A stretch of DNA of 11,784 nucleotides from Victivallaceae bacterium (GCA_028698975.1 JAQVVK010000054.1:1-11784), one strand, 5' to 3'; positions 1 through 6,620 are shown, counted from the first letter of the stretch. Translations and numbers: made by a program. The notes: a model not told the origin generated them from the letters alone.

Positions 1-112
1 GCTCCTTGCGAAATTGGTCAAGAAGAAGTTTGATCCGTTCCGCTGTTTCCACAGGGTGATTGAGCAGGTACGGGCCATCCGTAAAATATGCCTTTTGAAC
101 ATCAATAATCAA
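1..112 (-). CDS. Isochorismatase-family cysteine hydrolase, N-terminal fragment cut by the window edge
   Basis: The minus strand reads LLIIDVQKAYFTDGPYLL followed by a helix-like stretch (ETAERIKLLLDQFRKE). LLIIDVQ is the first beta strand of isochorismatase/nicotinamidase-like hydrolases, and its Asp is the first residue of the Asp-Lys-Cys catalytic triad; the Lys and Cys would lie beyond the edge. The start is odd. An ATG at 121-123 begins Met-Lys-Arg but reaches a stop after four codons. Adding one T to the TTTT run at 111-114 would join it to the hydrolase frame. Otherwise a TTG at 110-112 must be the start. No clear Shine-Dalgarno sequence precedes either. So this is either a gene with a TTG start or one broken at codon 4 (or a one-base sequencing error). 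The substrate cannot be inferred. Confidence 0.55.
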   Translation of the reverse strand, partial: MIIDVQKAYFTDGPYLLNHPVETAERIKLLLDQFRKE

Positions 113-216
113 AAGCGTTTCATTACTGAGGTAATTTCAAAAGTTTTTAATTCGGCGGGATGGAAAAAAGAGGCAGAGGGTTCATCTTAACTCTGGGATA
201 TCAAACCTGGAGTAGC

Positions 217-296
217 GAGACCTTATAAACAACAATTCTGAGTTCCCGCCTTATAGACCGGAAGCTATGTCAGGTTTTTGTTGTTAATAAGGTTTC
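217..296. repeat. Long imperfect inverted repeat (19-bp arms, 42-nt loop)
   Basis: ACCTTATAAACAACAA at 220-235 is the reverse complement of TTGTTGTTAATAAGGT at 278-293 with one mismatch. The pairing extends outward through a G-T wobble to 217/296. It lies 8 bases beyond the 3' end of the minus-strand tRNA-Ala, so the tRNA transcript would run into it. No T-run follows the stem on the minus strand, so it is not a standard rho-independent terminator. It could be a tRNA 3' processing or termination structure, or a small palindromic mobile repeat. The rest of 124-216 shows nothing convincing apart from a doubtful 23-codon ORF at 160-228. Confidence 0.6.
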
Positions 297-304
297 TATG
301 CTCT

Positions 305-378
305 TGGAGCTGGTGGGAGTCGAACCCATGACCTATACGTTGCGAACGTATCGCTCTAGCCAACTGAGCTACAGCCCC
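305..378 (-). tRNA. tRNA-Ala, anticodon CGC
   Basis: The minus strand folds as a complete tRNA. The acceptor stem is GGGGCTG/CAGCTCC, the D arm carries the AGCTCAGTTGG box, and the anticodon stem ATACG/CGTAT encloses the loop TTCGCAA. The T arm contains GGTTCGACTCC and the discriminator base is A. The anticodon CGC reads the alanine codon GCG. The acceptor stem carries the G3-U70 wobble pair, the identity element recognised by alanyl-tRNA synthetase, which confirms the call independently. CCA is not encoded and must be added by nucleotidyltransferase. There is no intron and no second tRNA next to it. Confidence 0.97.
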
Positions 379-399
379 ATTTTATTTTCAACACTGTTT

Positions 400-427
400 A
401 ATATAGCAGAATTTTTGGGATTGTCAA
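400..427 (-). promoter_or_regulatory. Sigma70-type promoter of tRNA-Ala
   Basis: On the minus strand there is a perfect -35 box TTGACA (422-427), a 16-bp spacer and a -10 box TATATT (400-405). Transcription would begin near 393, about 15 nt before the mature tRNA 5' end at 378, leaving a short leader for RNase P to remove. The near-consensus boxes suit a highly expressed stable RNA. Confidence 0.8.
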
Positions 428-441
428 GCTCGGCAAAATGC

Positions 442-730
442 TTATTTACATTTTTTATCCGCTACTATCCACTGACGCAACACCGGGGAAAAATTCAGGG
501 AAACGGCAAACAACTGCCGAACGCCAGCAAATCCGACACCGGCTGCGTAATCATCAGTCCGCTCAGCCCGAGCCAGCGCGGCAGCAGCACCACCAACGGC
601 AAAAAGTAAATCCCTGCCGGGTCGAAGAGATAAATGTCGCCTGCGCCGCCTTGCCGATCGACTGAAACAGCATATTGCCGGAGGAGGAAATTCCGGCGGA
701 GCCGGCGGAAGGCTGTGCCGCATCAATAAT
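442..730 (-). pseudogene. MATE-family efflux transporter, decayed C-terminal remnant
   Basis: Three minus-strand frames together spell the end of a NorM/DinF-like MATE transporter. About 612-730 gives NMLFQSIGKAAQATF then SSTRQG. After a one-base shift in the GGG of CGGCAGGG near 612, a second frame continues IYFLPLVVLLPRWLGLSGL and QPVSDLLAF, and stops at 495. A third frame carries a C-tail (SLNFSPVLRQW) to a stop at 442. The order (amphipathic FQSIGK segment, SxxRQ, hydrophobic segment with LP, QPxxDLLAF) matches transmembrane segments 11-12 of the family. A TAG at 731-733 interrupts the frame upstream, and the preceding ~370 residues expected of a MATE protein are absent. It is therefore both truncated and frameshifted, and should be inactive. 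Confidence 0.7.
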
Positions 731-771
731 CTACCGAAATAATTCAAAAACGATTTGCATTTTCCGATTAT

Positions 772-812
772 TTGATTATTTTAACAATTAAACAGTTATA
801 GAATCGTTAAAC
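772..812 (+). promoter_or_regulatory. Possible cadC promoter/operator
   Basis: This AT-rich stretch precedes the metal regulator. A weak -35 TTGATT (772-777) and -10 TATAGA (797-802) are 19 bp apart, longer than ideal. TTTAAC (780-785) and GTTAAA (806-811) form an inverted repeat flanking the -10 box, and TTTAA-CAA-TTAAA forms a smaller one just upstream. ArsR/SmtB repressors typically bind AT-rich inverted repeats overlapping the promoter, so this is the natural operator site, but no exact CadC consensus is visible. Confidence 0.35.
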
Positions 813-828
813 TAAAAGGATTGGGATT

Positions 829-1179
829 ATGGAAAACATGTGTTCTTGTCAAGTGATTCACGAAGAGGCGGTCGAACGGGTGCGATCCGTGCTGGCCGGG
901 GAATTCGAGCTTCTTGAGATGGCGGAGATGTTCAAAGTGCTGGGCGACGCCACGAGGCTCAAGATCATCAATGCGCTACTGATCTCCGAACTGTGCGTCT
1001 GCGATGTGGCGGCGGTGATGGGGATGAGTCATCCGGCAGTGTCGCATCATCTCAAGATTCTACGGCAGACCCGGTTGGTCCGCTGTCGCAAGGAGGGAAA
1101 AATCGTCTATTACGCGCTCTGCGACGATCACGTCGGCATGCTCTTCGATCAATGCAAAAAACATGTGGGTGAGGAATAA
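829..1179 (+). CDS. cadC: ArsR/SmtB-family metal-sensing repressor, CadC-like
   Basis: This 116-residue winged-helix repressor should bind its own promoter and release it on binding Cd(II), Pb(II) or Zn(II). Residues 36-50 (FKVLGDATRLKIINA) are the usual ArsR start. The recognition helix is SHPAVSHHLKILR (about 67-79), followed by the beta wing with KEGKIVYY. Both classic metal sites are complete. The alpha3 motif ELCVCD supplies C56 and C58, joined by N-terminal C5 and C7. The alpha5 site is D99-x-H101, H112, E115, with exactly the spacing of SmtB/CadC. All these sit two residues earlier than in pI258 CadC, except that the N-terminal pair is spaced CxC rather than CxxxC. AAAAGGA at 814-820 is the ribosome binding site. 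The ATPase gene starts one base after its stop, so the two are almost certainly co-transcribed. ArsR-type arsenic sensing is less likely because the alpha5 site is intact. Confidence 0.9.
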   Translation: MENMCSCQVIHEEAVERVRSVLAGEFELLEMAEMFKVLGDATRLKIINALLISELCVCDVAAVMGMSHPAVSHHLKILRQTRLVRCRKEGKIVYYALCDDHVGMLFDQCKKHVGEE

Positions 1180-1180
1180 A

Positions 1181-3292
1181 ATGATATACAGAATTGACAA
1201 TCTTGCTTGTACCGATTGCGCGGCGCGGATCGAAGCGGAAGCACGAAAATTGACCGGGGTAAAGACGGCGCATGTTCACTTTGCCTCTGGACGGATTGAG
1301 CTTGATTTGGATGACACGGCCAACGAAACTGAGATCTTTCACTCGCTCGCCCGGCATGTCCGCCGGATCGAGCCGGAGGCCGTGCTGCGGCCAATGCTGG
1401 ATCACGGACATGACCACGACCACGATCACAGCGGACGCTGGACGCTGATCGGGCTTGGCGTGTCGGCGATATTGTTCGCGGCCGGCTGGACTCTGATGGC
1501 GAAAGACACGCCGCAAATGGTGATTATCGGCGTCTTCCTCGCGGTCTATCTCATCTCCGGCTACCGGGTGCTGCTGGCGGCGATCCGTGATATTTTCTCT
1601 CGCGATATCTTCAACGAAAACTTGCTGATGACCGTTGCCACTGCCGGAGCGTGGGTGCTGGGCGAATACGCCGAAGCGGCGGCGGTAATGCTCTTCTTTC
1701 ACGTCGGCGAATACTTTCAATCGCTTGCAGTGGCGCGTTCGCGCCGCTCGATCGCGGGGCTGATGGATATCCGTCCGGAATTTGCCAATCTCCTGAAGGA
1801 CGGCGTCGCGACGCCGGTCGATCCGGCAGCAGTTGAAATCGGCGATTTGATCGCCGTTCGGCCGGGCGAACGCGTCCCGCTCGACGGTGTGGTGCGTTCC
1901 GGCGCCTCCCGGCTCGACACCGCGGCTTTGACCGGGGAATCACTGCCGCGCGCGGTCGGGAGCGGCGATCCGGTATTGAGCGGAAGCATCAATCTCTCCG
2001 GCTTGCTCGAACTGGAAGTCACCAGCCTGAGCGCCGATTCGACGGTCAGCCGGATATTGGCCGAAGTCGAACACGCGACAAGCCGTAAATCGAAGAGCGA
2101 ACACTTCATCACCCGATTCGCCAAAGCCTACACCCCGGTGGTGTTCGGACTTTCCTTGCTGCTGGCGTTGATTCCGCCATTGGCGTTCGGGGGCGAATGG
2201 AATGACTGGATCTATCGGGCATTGGTGTTTCTGGTGATTTCCTGTCCGTGCGCCCTGGTGATTTCGGTACCATTGGCGTTCTTCGCCGGAATCGGCGGCG
2301 CGTCCCGAAGAGGAATTCTCTTCAAAGGCGGCAACTATATGGAAACGCTCGCCCGTGTATCGACGATCGCTTTTGACAAAACCGGCACTTTGACCGAAGG
2401 TCTGTTCGCCGTACGGGAGGTTCGGCCCGCCCCGGGATTCGACCGGGAGACGATCCTGGAATCAGCGGCATATGCCGAGGCGAACTCCACGCACCCGATC
2501 GCGGTTTCGCTTCGCGCGGCATGGGGCGGAAAGCTTGACCCGGCGCGAATCGGCAACGTCGAGGAGGTTGCCGGCCAAGGAGTCCGCGCCACTGTCGACG
2601 GCAAAGAAATCGCGGTCGGAAACGCCAAATTAATGGAATCCTGCGGCGCGGCTGTGCCGGACCAACCCATTTCCGGCACGGTCGTCCATGTGGCGGCCCG
2701 CGGCGCCTACGCCGGAAGCATCGCGATTGCCGATGCGCTGAAATCAGATGCCGCGCATGCGGTCGAACAGCTTCGGGCTGAGGGCGTCCGCCGGATGGTT
2801 TTGCTGACCGGAGACAATCGTCCGGCGGCGGCGGCGGTGGCGGCTGAATTGAAACTGGATGAAGTCCATGCCGAACTTCTGCCGACCGGCAAAGTCGAAT
2901 GCCTCGAACGTTTGATGCATGACCGCGAACCGGGCGAAACTTTATGCTTCGTCGGCGATGGCATCAATGACGCGCCGGTTCTGGCCCGCGCCGACGTCGG
3001 CGTCGCGATGGGGGCGCTCGGTTCCGACGCTGCTGTCGAATCCGCCGACGTGGTGCTGATGACCGGCGAACCGTCGCGTTTGCCGGAGGCGATCCGTTTC
3101 GCGCGGCACACGCTCGGGATCGTGCGCGGCAATATCGGCATCGCACTCGGCGTGAAGCTGATCGTGCTGCTGGCCGGAGCCGCCGGGCTCGTGACAATGT
3201 GGGCGGCGGTCTTCGCCGATGTCGGCGTCTGCCTCCTGGCGGTGCTCAACGCGCTCCGGGCGCTGAAACTGCCCGAAAAAAATGCCCGCTGA
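1181..3292 (+). CDS. cadA: Zn(II)/Cd(II)/Pb(II)-exporting P1B-type ATPase
   Basis: This 703-residue inner-membrane pump exports soft divalent metals using ATP. In order: an N-terminal heavy-metal domain with CTDC (C10, C13); a His/Asp-rich linker (DHGHDHDHDH, 74-83) that may add a metal site; four leading transmembrane segments; the actuator TGES (251-254); the transport motif SCPCAL (C355, C357); DKTGT with the phosphorylated D399; the P1B signature HP (438-439); and GDGINDAP (592-599). K659 in membrane segment 7 and D680 (ADVG) in segment 8 match the ZntA residues that set Zn/Cd/Pb specificity, which argues against a copper pump. The ATG at 1181 is chosen because GAGGAA (1171-1176) precedes it well and it starts directly at the domain; an upstream in-frame ATG at 1163 overlaps the repressor. 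Expression should follow CadC derepression. A zntA-type name would serve equally well. Confidence 0.95.
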   Translation: MIYRIDNLACTDCAARIEAEARKLTGVKTAHVHFASGRIELDLDDTANETEIFHSLARHVRRIEPEAVLRPMLDHGHDHDHDHSGRWTLIGLGVSAILFAAGWTLMAKDTPQMVIIGVFLAVYLISGYRVLLAAIRDIFSRDIFNENLLMTVATAGAWVLGEYAEAAAVMLFFHVGEYFQSLAVARSRRSIAGLMDIRPEFANLLKDGVATPVDPAAVEIGDLIAVRPGERVPLDGVVRSGASRLDTAALTGESLPRAVGSGDPVLSGSINLSGLLELEVTSLSADSTVSRILAEVEHATSRKSKSEHFITRFAKAYTPVVFGLSLLLALIPPLAFGGEWNDWIYRALVFLVISCPCALVISVPLAFFAGIGGASRRGILFKGGNYMETLARVSTIAFDKTGTLTEGLFAVREVRPAPGFDRETILESAAYAEANSTHPIAVSLRAAWGGKLDPARIGNVEEVAGQGVRATVDGKEIAVGNAKLMESCGAAVPDQPISGTVVHVAARGAYAGSIAIADALKSDAAHAVEQLRAEGVRRMVLLTGDNRPAAAAVAAELKLDEVHAELLPTGKVECLERLMHDREPGETLCFVGDGINDAPVLARADVGVAMGALGSDAAVESADVVLMTGEPSRLPEAIRFARHTLGIVRGNIGIALGVKLIVLLAGAAGLVTMWAAVFADVGVCLLAVLNALRALKLPEKNAR

Positions 3293-3419
3293 AAATAACG
3301 GCGCCAATCACCGCATTGCCGTATAACATTTAATATAAGGATGATACAGAATCAACTCCCCCCGTCTGAAATTCATCTTACGTACTTGATCGCGTAACAT
3401 GAATGAACGAGTTCCTATG

Positions 3420-3454
3420 CTCATCCGGGCACAAGACCCGGATGAGTCCTTTTT
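3420..3454 (+). terminator. Rho-independent terminator after the metal operon
   Basis: CTCATCCGGG (3420-3429) and CCCGGATGAG (3437-3446) form a perfect 10-bp stem with a 7-nt loop, followed by TCCTTTTT on the plus strand. It lies about 127 bases after the ATPase stop. On the minus strand the same hairpin falls 13 bases after the ilvB stop, but no T-run follows in that direction, so it may only protect that transcript's 3' end. The spacer 3293-3419 holds nothing else convincing. Confidence 0.85.
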
Positions 3455-3459
3455 AGAAT

Positions 3460-5217
3460 TCAGGACAGAATAATCTCCCGGCAACTCTTGCCGGCGGGAA
3501 TCATCGGCAACACATGATCCCGGTACTCGATATGGCAATCCAGCAGGAACGGCCCCGGCGCGGCAAGCATTTCCGCAATGGCCGCGTCCAAATCTCCGGT
3601 AGACCAAACATCCCTTCCCGGTATCCCGTAAGCGTTGGCAATCCCCACAAAACTCGGCAATGGCGCTTCTTTGCAGCGCAAATCGGTATTGCCGCGCCTG
3701 CCACGATAAAAAATATCCTCGATCTGCGCCACCATGCCGAGATGCCGGTTGTTCAAAATCACCATTTTGAGCGCAATCCCTTCCGCGGCTATGGTGCCAA
3801 GCTCCTGAATATTCATTTGAAACGAACCGTCGCCGTCGATATTGATCACACACTCCTCCGGCATAGCAAGCTTGGCGCCCATCGCCGCCGGCAACCCGAA
3901 ACCCATCGACCCCAGCCCCCCCGAAGTCAAAAATTGGCGGGGACGGCAATAGGTGTAAAATTGCGCCGCCCACATCTGATGCTGCCCCACCCCCGGCACA
4001 ATCACGGCGTCACTGTCGGTATGCCGGTTCAACGCGGCAATCACCTGCTGCGCCTTGAGCACACCCGAATCCGGTCGGCAAGCTAAGGGATGAACCGCCT
4101 TCCATCCGGCGATCCGCTCAAGCCATTCCCGGCGCTCCTGAAACTCAAGATGTTCATTGAGCTGCGAAAGCGCCATACGGATATCGGCGTGGAATTTGAA
4201 GTCCGCGCGGACGATCTTGTTGATTTCCGAATCATCGATGTCGATGTGGACAATCTTCGCTCCGGCTGCAAAACGGCGGCTGTCGCCGGTGGAACGGTCG
4301 GAAAAACGCGCTCCGAAAACCAGCAGCAAATCGCATTCGTCCACCGCGCGGTTGGCATAATAACTGCCGTGCATGCCGAAAAACTTCAGCGCCAGCCGGT
4401 GATTTTCCGGAAACGCCCCGATCCCCATCAGCGAAGTCGCCACCGGAATGTTGTTTCCCTCGGCAAAGTGCAGCAATTCCGTCGCCGCGCTGCCGGAAAT
4501 TATCCCGCCGCCGGCATAAATACAGGGCCGTTTTGCCCGGTGGATCAATGCCGCCAGCTGCCGCGGCGAGGATTCCGGCAAACCGGCGGGCGCGGGGCGC
4601 AGCGGCCGCGACGACGCACTGGTTTTCACAGTGGGAATCTGTTTTTGAATGTCTTTTGGGAAATCAATCAGCACCGGTCCCGGGCGACCCGATTGCGCCA
4701 GCACAAAGGCCTCCCGGATCGCCGGTTCAACCTTGTCAATGTCGGTAATCAGGAAGCTGTGCTTGACCACCGGACGGGTCATGCCGATTATGTCCACCTC
4801 CTGAAAAGCATTGGTGCCGATCTGGTTTAAATCCACTTGGCCGGTAAAAATCACCATCGGTATCGAATCCATGAAAGCGTCGGCGATTCCGGTCAGGAGA
4901 TTGGTCGCTCCCGGTCCGCTGGTAGTCATGCAGACCCCGGTTTTGCCGGTGGCGCGGGCGTAACCGTCGGCGGCGAACGCCCCGCCCTGTTCGTGGCGCG
5001 GCAGTATCGTCCGTATGGAAGAATTTGCCAGCGCCTGCTGCAACTCGACCGAAGCGGCGCCGGGATAAGCAAAACACAGTTCAACGCCCAGCGATTCGAG
5101 TGTATTTATGGCGGTTTGAGCGCCATTGGCGGATATATAACCAGAAGAAGCGTAGTTACTCATAATATCAAAAAAATTCTGCATGCAGTTGTTGTTAGCG
5201 ACGGAAAGATTCTTCAT
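3460..5217 (-). CDS. ilvB: Acetolactate synthase (AHAS) large catalytic subunit
   Basis: This thiamine-diphosphate enzyme condenses two pyruvates to acetolactate, or pyruvate with 2-ketobutyrate, the first common step of Val/Leu/Ile synthesis. The 585 residues cover the whole family. The N-terminal PYR domain has AYPGAAS (50-56) and RHEQGGAF with catalytic E76; the FAD-binding middle domain spans about 220-350; the C-terminal PP domain has GDGSFQMNIQEL (462-473), the diphosphate/Mg motif. MVAQIEDIFY (495-504) corresponds to plant MVxQWEDRFY, and FY supports the anabolic FAD-containing type rather than catabolic AlsS. The usual Trp (Arabidopsis W574) is Ile499 here. No regulatory subunit gene (ilvN/ilvH) is adjacent. 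The start is uncertain: none of the ATGs at 5217, 5184 or 5163 has a good ribosome binding site, and homology only begins near residue 29, so 5163 is equally plausible. A leader peptide and hairpins lie upstream. Confidence 0.93.
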   Translation of the reverse strand: MKNLSVANNNCMQNFFDIMSNYASSGYISANGAQTAINTLESLGVELCFAYPGAASVELQQALANSSIRTILPRHEQGGAFAADGYARATGKTGVCMTTSGPGATNLLTGIADAFMDSIPMVIFTGQVDLNQIGTNAFQEVDIIGMTRPVVKHSFLITDIDKVEPAIREAFVLAQSGRPGPVLIDFPKDIQKQIPTVKTSASSRPLRPAPAGLPESSPRQLAALIHRAKRPCIYAGGGIISGSAATELLHFAEGNNIPVATSLMGIGAFPENHRLALKFFGMHGSYYANRAVDECDLLLVFGARFSDRSTGDSRRFAAGAKIVHIDIDDSEINKIVRADFKFHADIRMALSQLNEHLEFQERREWLERIAGWKAVHPLACRPDSGVLKAQQVIAALNRHTDSDAVIVPGVGQHQMWAAQFYTYCRPRQFLTSGGLGSMGFGLPAAMGAKLAMPEECVINIDGDGSFQMNIQELGTIAAEGIALKMVILNNRHLGMVAQIEDIFYRGRRGNTDLRCKEAPLPSFVGIANAYGIPGRDVWSTGDLDAAIAEMLAAPGPFLLDCHIEYRDHVLPMIPAGKSCREIILS

Positions 5218-5299
5218 TTTGCCGCGACTACAGCTGAAGATAAATGATATTTTATTCAGTCAGTGCGGGCAATCCCGGAAGAAGAAATCTTGTGCGCCG

Positions 5300-5366
5300 G
5301 CATTCCAAGACGGAATGCGCAACACGGAAATCCCGTCCGTACTACCGGGAAGCAGGTACGGACGGG
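5300..5366 (-). promoter_or_regulatory. Structured ilvB leader with candidate attenuator hairpins
   Basis: On the minus strand CCCGTCCGTAC (5366-5356) pairs perfectly with GTACGGACGGG (5342-5332), an 11-bp stem with a 13-nt loop. It starts 5 nt after the valine codons of the leader peptide, and the peptide's stop codon lies at its centre. A second hairpin follows: GCATTCC (5318-5312) with GGAATGC (5306-5300), extendable through TGCGC/GCGCA past a 4-nt bulge. Competing pairings exist. TACGG ahead of the valine codons can pair with CCGTA of the first arm, and GACGG (5337-5333) with CCGTC (5313-5309). This is the mutually exclusive arrangement expected of an attenuator. No good U-run follows either hairpin (only ATTTCTTCTT), so the terminating step is unclear. 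Confidence 0.55.
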
Positions 5367-5422
5367 CTGCTAACTACGACCGTAAGGGCCGAAAAGATGC
5401 AACTGAAAAGCGGATTTTTCAT
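5342..5422 (-). CDS. Putative ilvB leader peptide with Val-Val-Val run
   Basis: A 26-codon ORF starts at ATG 5420-5422, almost at the predicted transcription start (about 4 nt of 5' UTR), and ends at a TAG inside the hairpin loop/3' arm. It is short and hydrophobic. Residues 13-17 are LTVVV, coded CTT ACG GTC GTA GTT, with a further Val at 22, Ile at 9 and Leu at 5. Leader peptides of ilv operons, such as E. coli ivbL ahead of ilvBN, carry runs of Val/Leu codons so that ribosome stalling reports charged tRNA supply. The position between a promoter and ilvB, and the overlap with a strong hairpin, fit that role. It is not an obvious homologue of ivbL by sequence, so the role is inferred from architecture. 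Confidence 0.55.
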   Translation of the reverse strand: MKNPLFSCIFSALTVVVSSPSVPASR

Positions 5423-5432
5423 GATAAAATGT

Positions 5433-5460
5433 AATATACCACAAAAGTCGCGAATTTCAA
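5433..5460 (-). promoter_or_regulatory. Sigma70-type promoter of ilvB and its leader
   Basis: On the minus strand, -35 TTGAAA (5455-5460), a 16-bp spacer and -10 TATATT (5433-5438) predict a start near 5426. It sits directly after the end of the GNAT pseudogene (5475) and about 210 nt before the ilvB ATG, leaving room for the leader peptide and hairpins. Confidence 0.65.
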
Positions 5461-5474
5461 ATAAAAAATCTGAA

Positions 5475-5933
5475 TTAGCTGCTGCATTCGTAAATCCGGG
5501 AAGTCCCGCCGAAGGGATCGTGAGTTGTGCCGATAAAGTTAAATCCGTACTTTTCATAGTGCCTATATGGTCGGAGCACAAATAAAGCCTGGGAAAACCA
5601 AGCCGCCGGGCTTCTTCTTTCACATGCTCAACAAGCGCGGCGCCCAGCCCCTGCCCGCGACATACTTCCTCTATAATATAGCGCGCACAGCCACGGCCAC
5701 AAGTCCATCCGTGCATTGAGGTCGTTGGTAATCAGTTCGGCTACGCCGATGATTCCGCCCCCGCTGTTTTCGAGCAGATACCATTATGGCAGCGGCGCGG
5801 CGAAATTTATACACGCGCTCATGCAGTCGCGGTAAACCGCCTCATTACCCCAGCGCCCTGCAAACCAGCCGATAAAAAACTCCAGTTCCGCAGGATTGTC
5901 CAGCAATGATTTAATTTTGAGCTCCGCCATCAT
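5475..5933 (-). pseudogene. GNAT-family N-acetyltransferase, inactivated
   Basis: The minus strand spells a complete ~150-residue GNAT enzyme broken in three places. It starts at ATG 5931-5933 (or 5928-5930) with the N-terminal part through EFFIGWFAGRWGNEAVY. An in-frame TAA follows in CCA TAA TGG, where PQWYLLEN would be expected; one C-to-T change explains it. The frame continues through GGIIGVAELI. After MDLWPWLCALY a frameshift leads into IIEEVCRGQGLGAALVEHV, the acetyl-CoA-binding motif A (R-G-Q-G-L-G). A second frameshift after YLCSDHIG leads to HYEKYGFNFIG, a typical GNAT C-terminus, and the natural stop at 5475. The nearly full-length reading with scattered lesions shows recent inactivation. 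GNAT enzymes transfer acetyl from acetyl-CoA to an amine; the substrate is unknown. Confidence 0.85.
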
Positions 5934-6017
5934 AATTCCAATTCAGTTGGCTGCCTTGTCCCTGGAGCACTTGACCGCGTCAATGGCGATGACCACCATC
6001 AGGCCGCGAGCGCATCC

Positions 6018-6299
6018 TCAGGGTCGCATACATTGATCACATAAATATCGCGCAAACGGAATAAAAGCGTTCCATAGGGAGCGGTTATGCCGGATTGACG
6101 CTTGACTGACAACGGGTTCTGATGTATTTCCACGCCGATTTATCCATAAATTCCCGTGAAAACCCATAATTTCCATCGTTATCACTTCCACATCCGACAA
6201 TTTCGGCTTCGGACCACGTTTCCGTAATCTTTTTTCGCTATTTTTCAACATGTCGTCTATCAAACAGTATACTTCGGTGATATAGTTTTTCGTGAGCAT
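6018..6299 (-). pseudogene. Transposase N-terminal fragment (IS982-like/DDE type)
   Basis: From ATG 6297-6299, preceded by a good ribosome binding site (AGAGG), the frame reads an N-terminus containing EVYCLIDDMLKN, then RGPKPKLSDVEVITMEIMG, typical of the N-terminus of IS982-like DDE transposases. The homologous sequence then moves to another frame (EFMDKSAWKYIRTRCQSS) through a shift near 6160-6170 and reaches a stop at 6085. The DDE catalytic domain (roughly 200 further residues) is absent: the GNAT pseudogene begins at 5933, and 5934-6017 contains only short unassigned frames. This is a dead insertion-sequence remnant. GGGTGGTCGAATACCC at 6322-6337 may belong to the element's end, but no matching partner was found in the window. 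Confidence 0.65.
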
Positions 6300-6620
6300 G
6301 TTTGGATACCTCTTCTTGAATGGGTGGTCGAATACCCTAATTTAGAAGATGTTCTGGCAATTAGTACCCCAAATATGATCTTTTTTTGTCTTTTTTAGAA
6401 TCTCTATGCGAAAACTTGCACATCGCGTGAATATCATAAAAACTCAAAGCGCAACGGTTTTTTCAAAGCCGGCGGAGTTTTTCGGAAACCCGGCAATAAC
6501 CGATATCAAAATACGCGACGGACGACTCATGGCCGCGAGCACGCAGTCCATAAAATCGTCCGTTTCAGACTCAATTCAAGCCGCTCCGGCAGGTTTTTGC
6601 GGCGCGACTTTCACCGAACC
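6300..6620. other. Gene-free region between transposase remnant and repeat-protein operon
   Basis: Nothing here reads as a full gene. A T-rich stretch lies at 6381-6398. A minus-strand open stretch at about 6449-6570 lacks a start codon near its beginning and matches no family I recognise. GCCGC and GCGGC (around 6581-6604) can form a weak hairpin after the repeat-protein stop, without a T-run. Confidence 0.4.

Noticed and set aside
3308..3424. Minus-strand 38-codon ORF between ilvB and the metal ATPase
   Set aside because: Its ATG lies inside the terminator hairpin arm, it has no ribosome binding site, and it matches no family.
5342..5716. A single 124-residue minus-strand protein from GNAT motif A through to the leader peptide
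   Set aside because: It joins three things: the middle of a frameshifted GNAT gene, out-of-frame GNAT C-terminus and the ilvB promoter, and the leader peptide. The real GNAT end is in another frame with a stop at 5475.
5950..6065. Short minus-strand frames (RDIYVINVCDPEDALAA and MVVIAIDAVKCSRD) after the transposase remnant
   Set aside because: They read protein-like and overlap at TGATG, but are too short and match no family I know; they could be a gene fragment captured by the insertion or chance.
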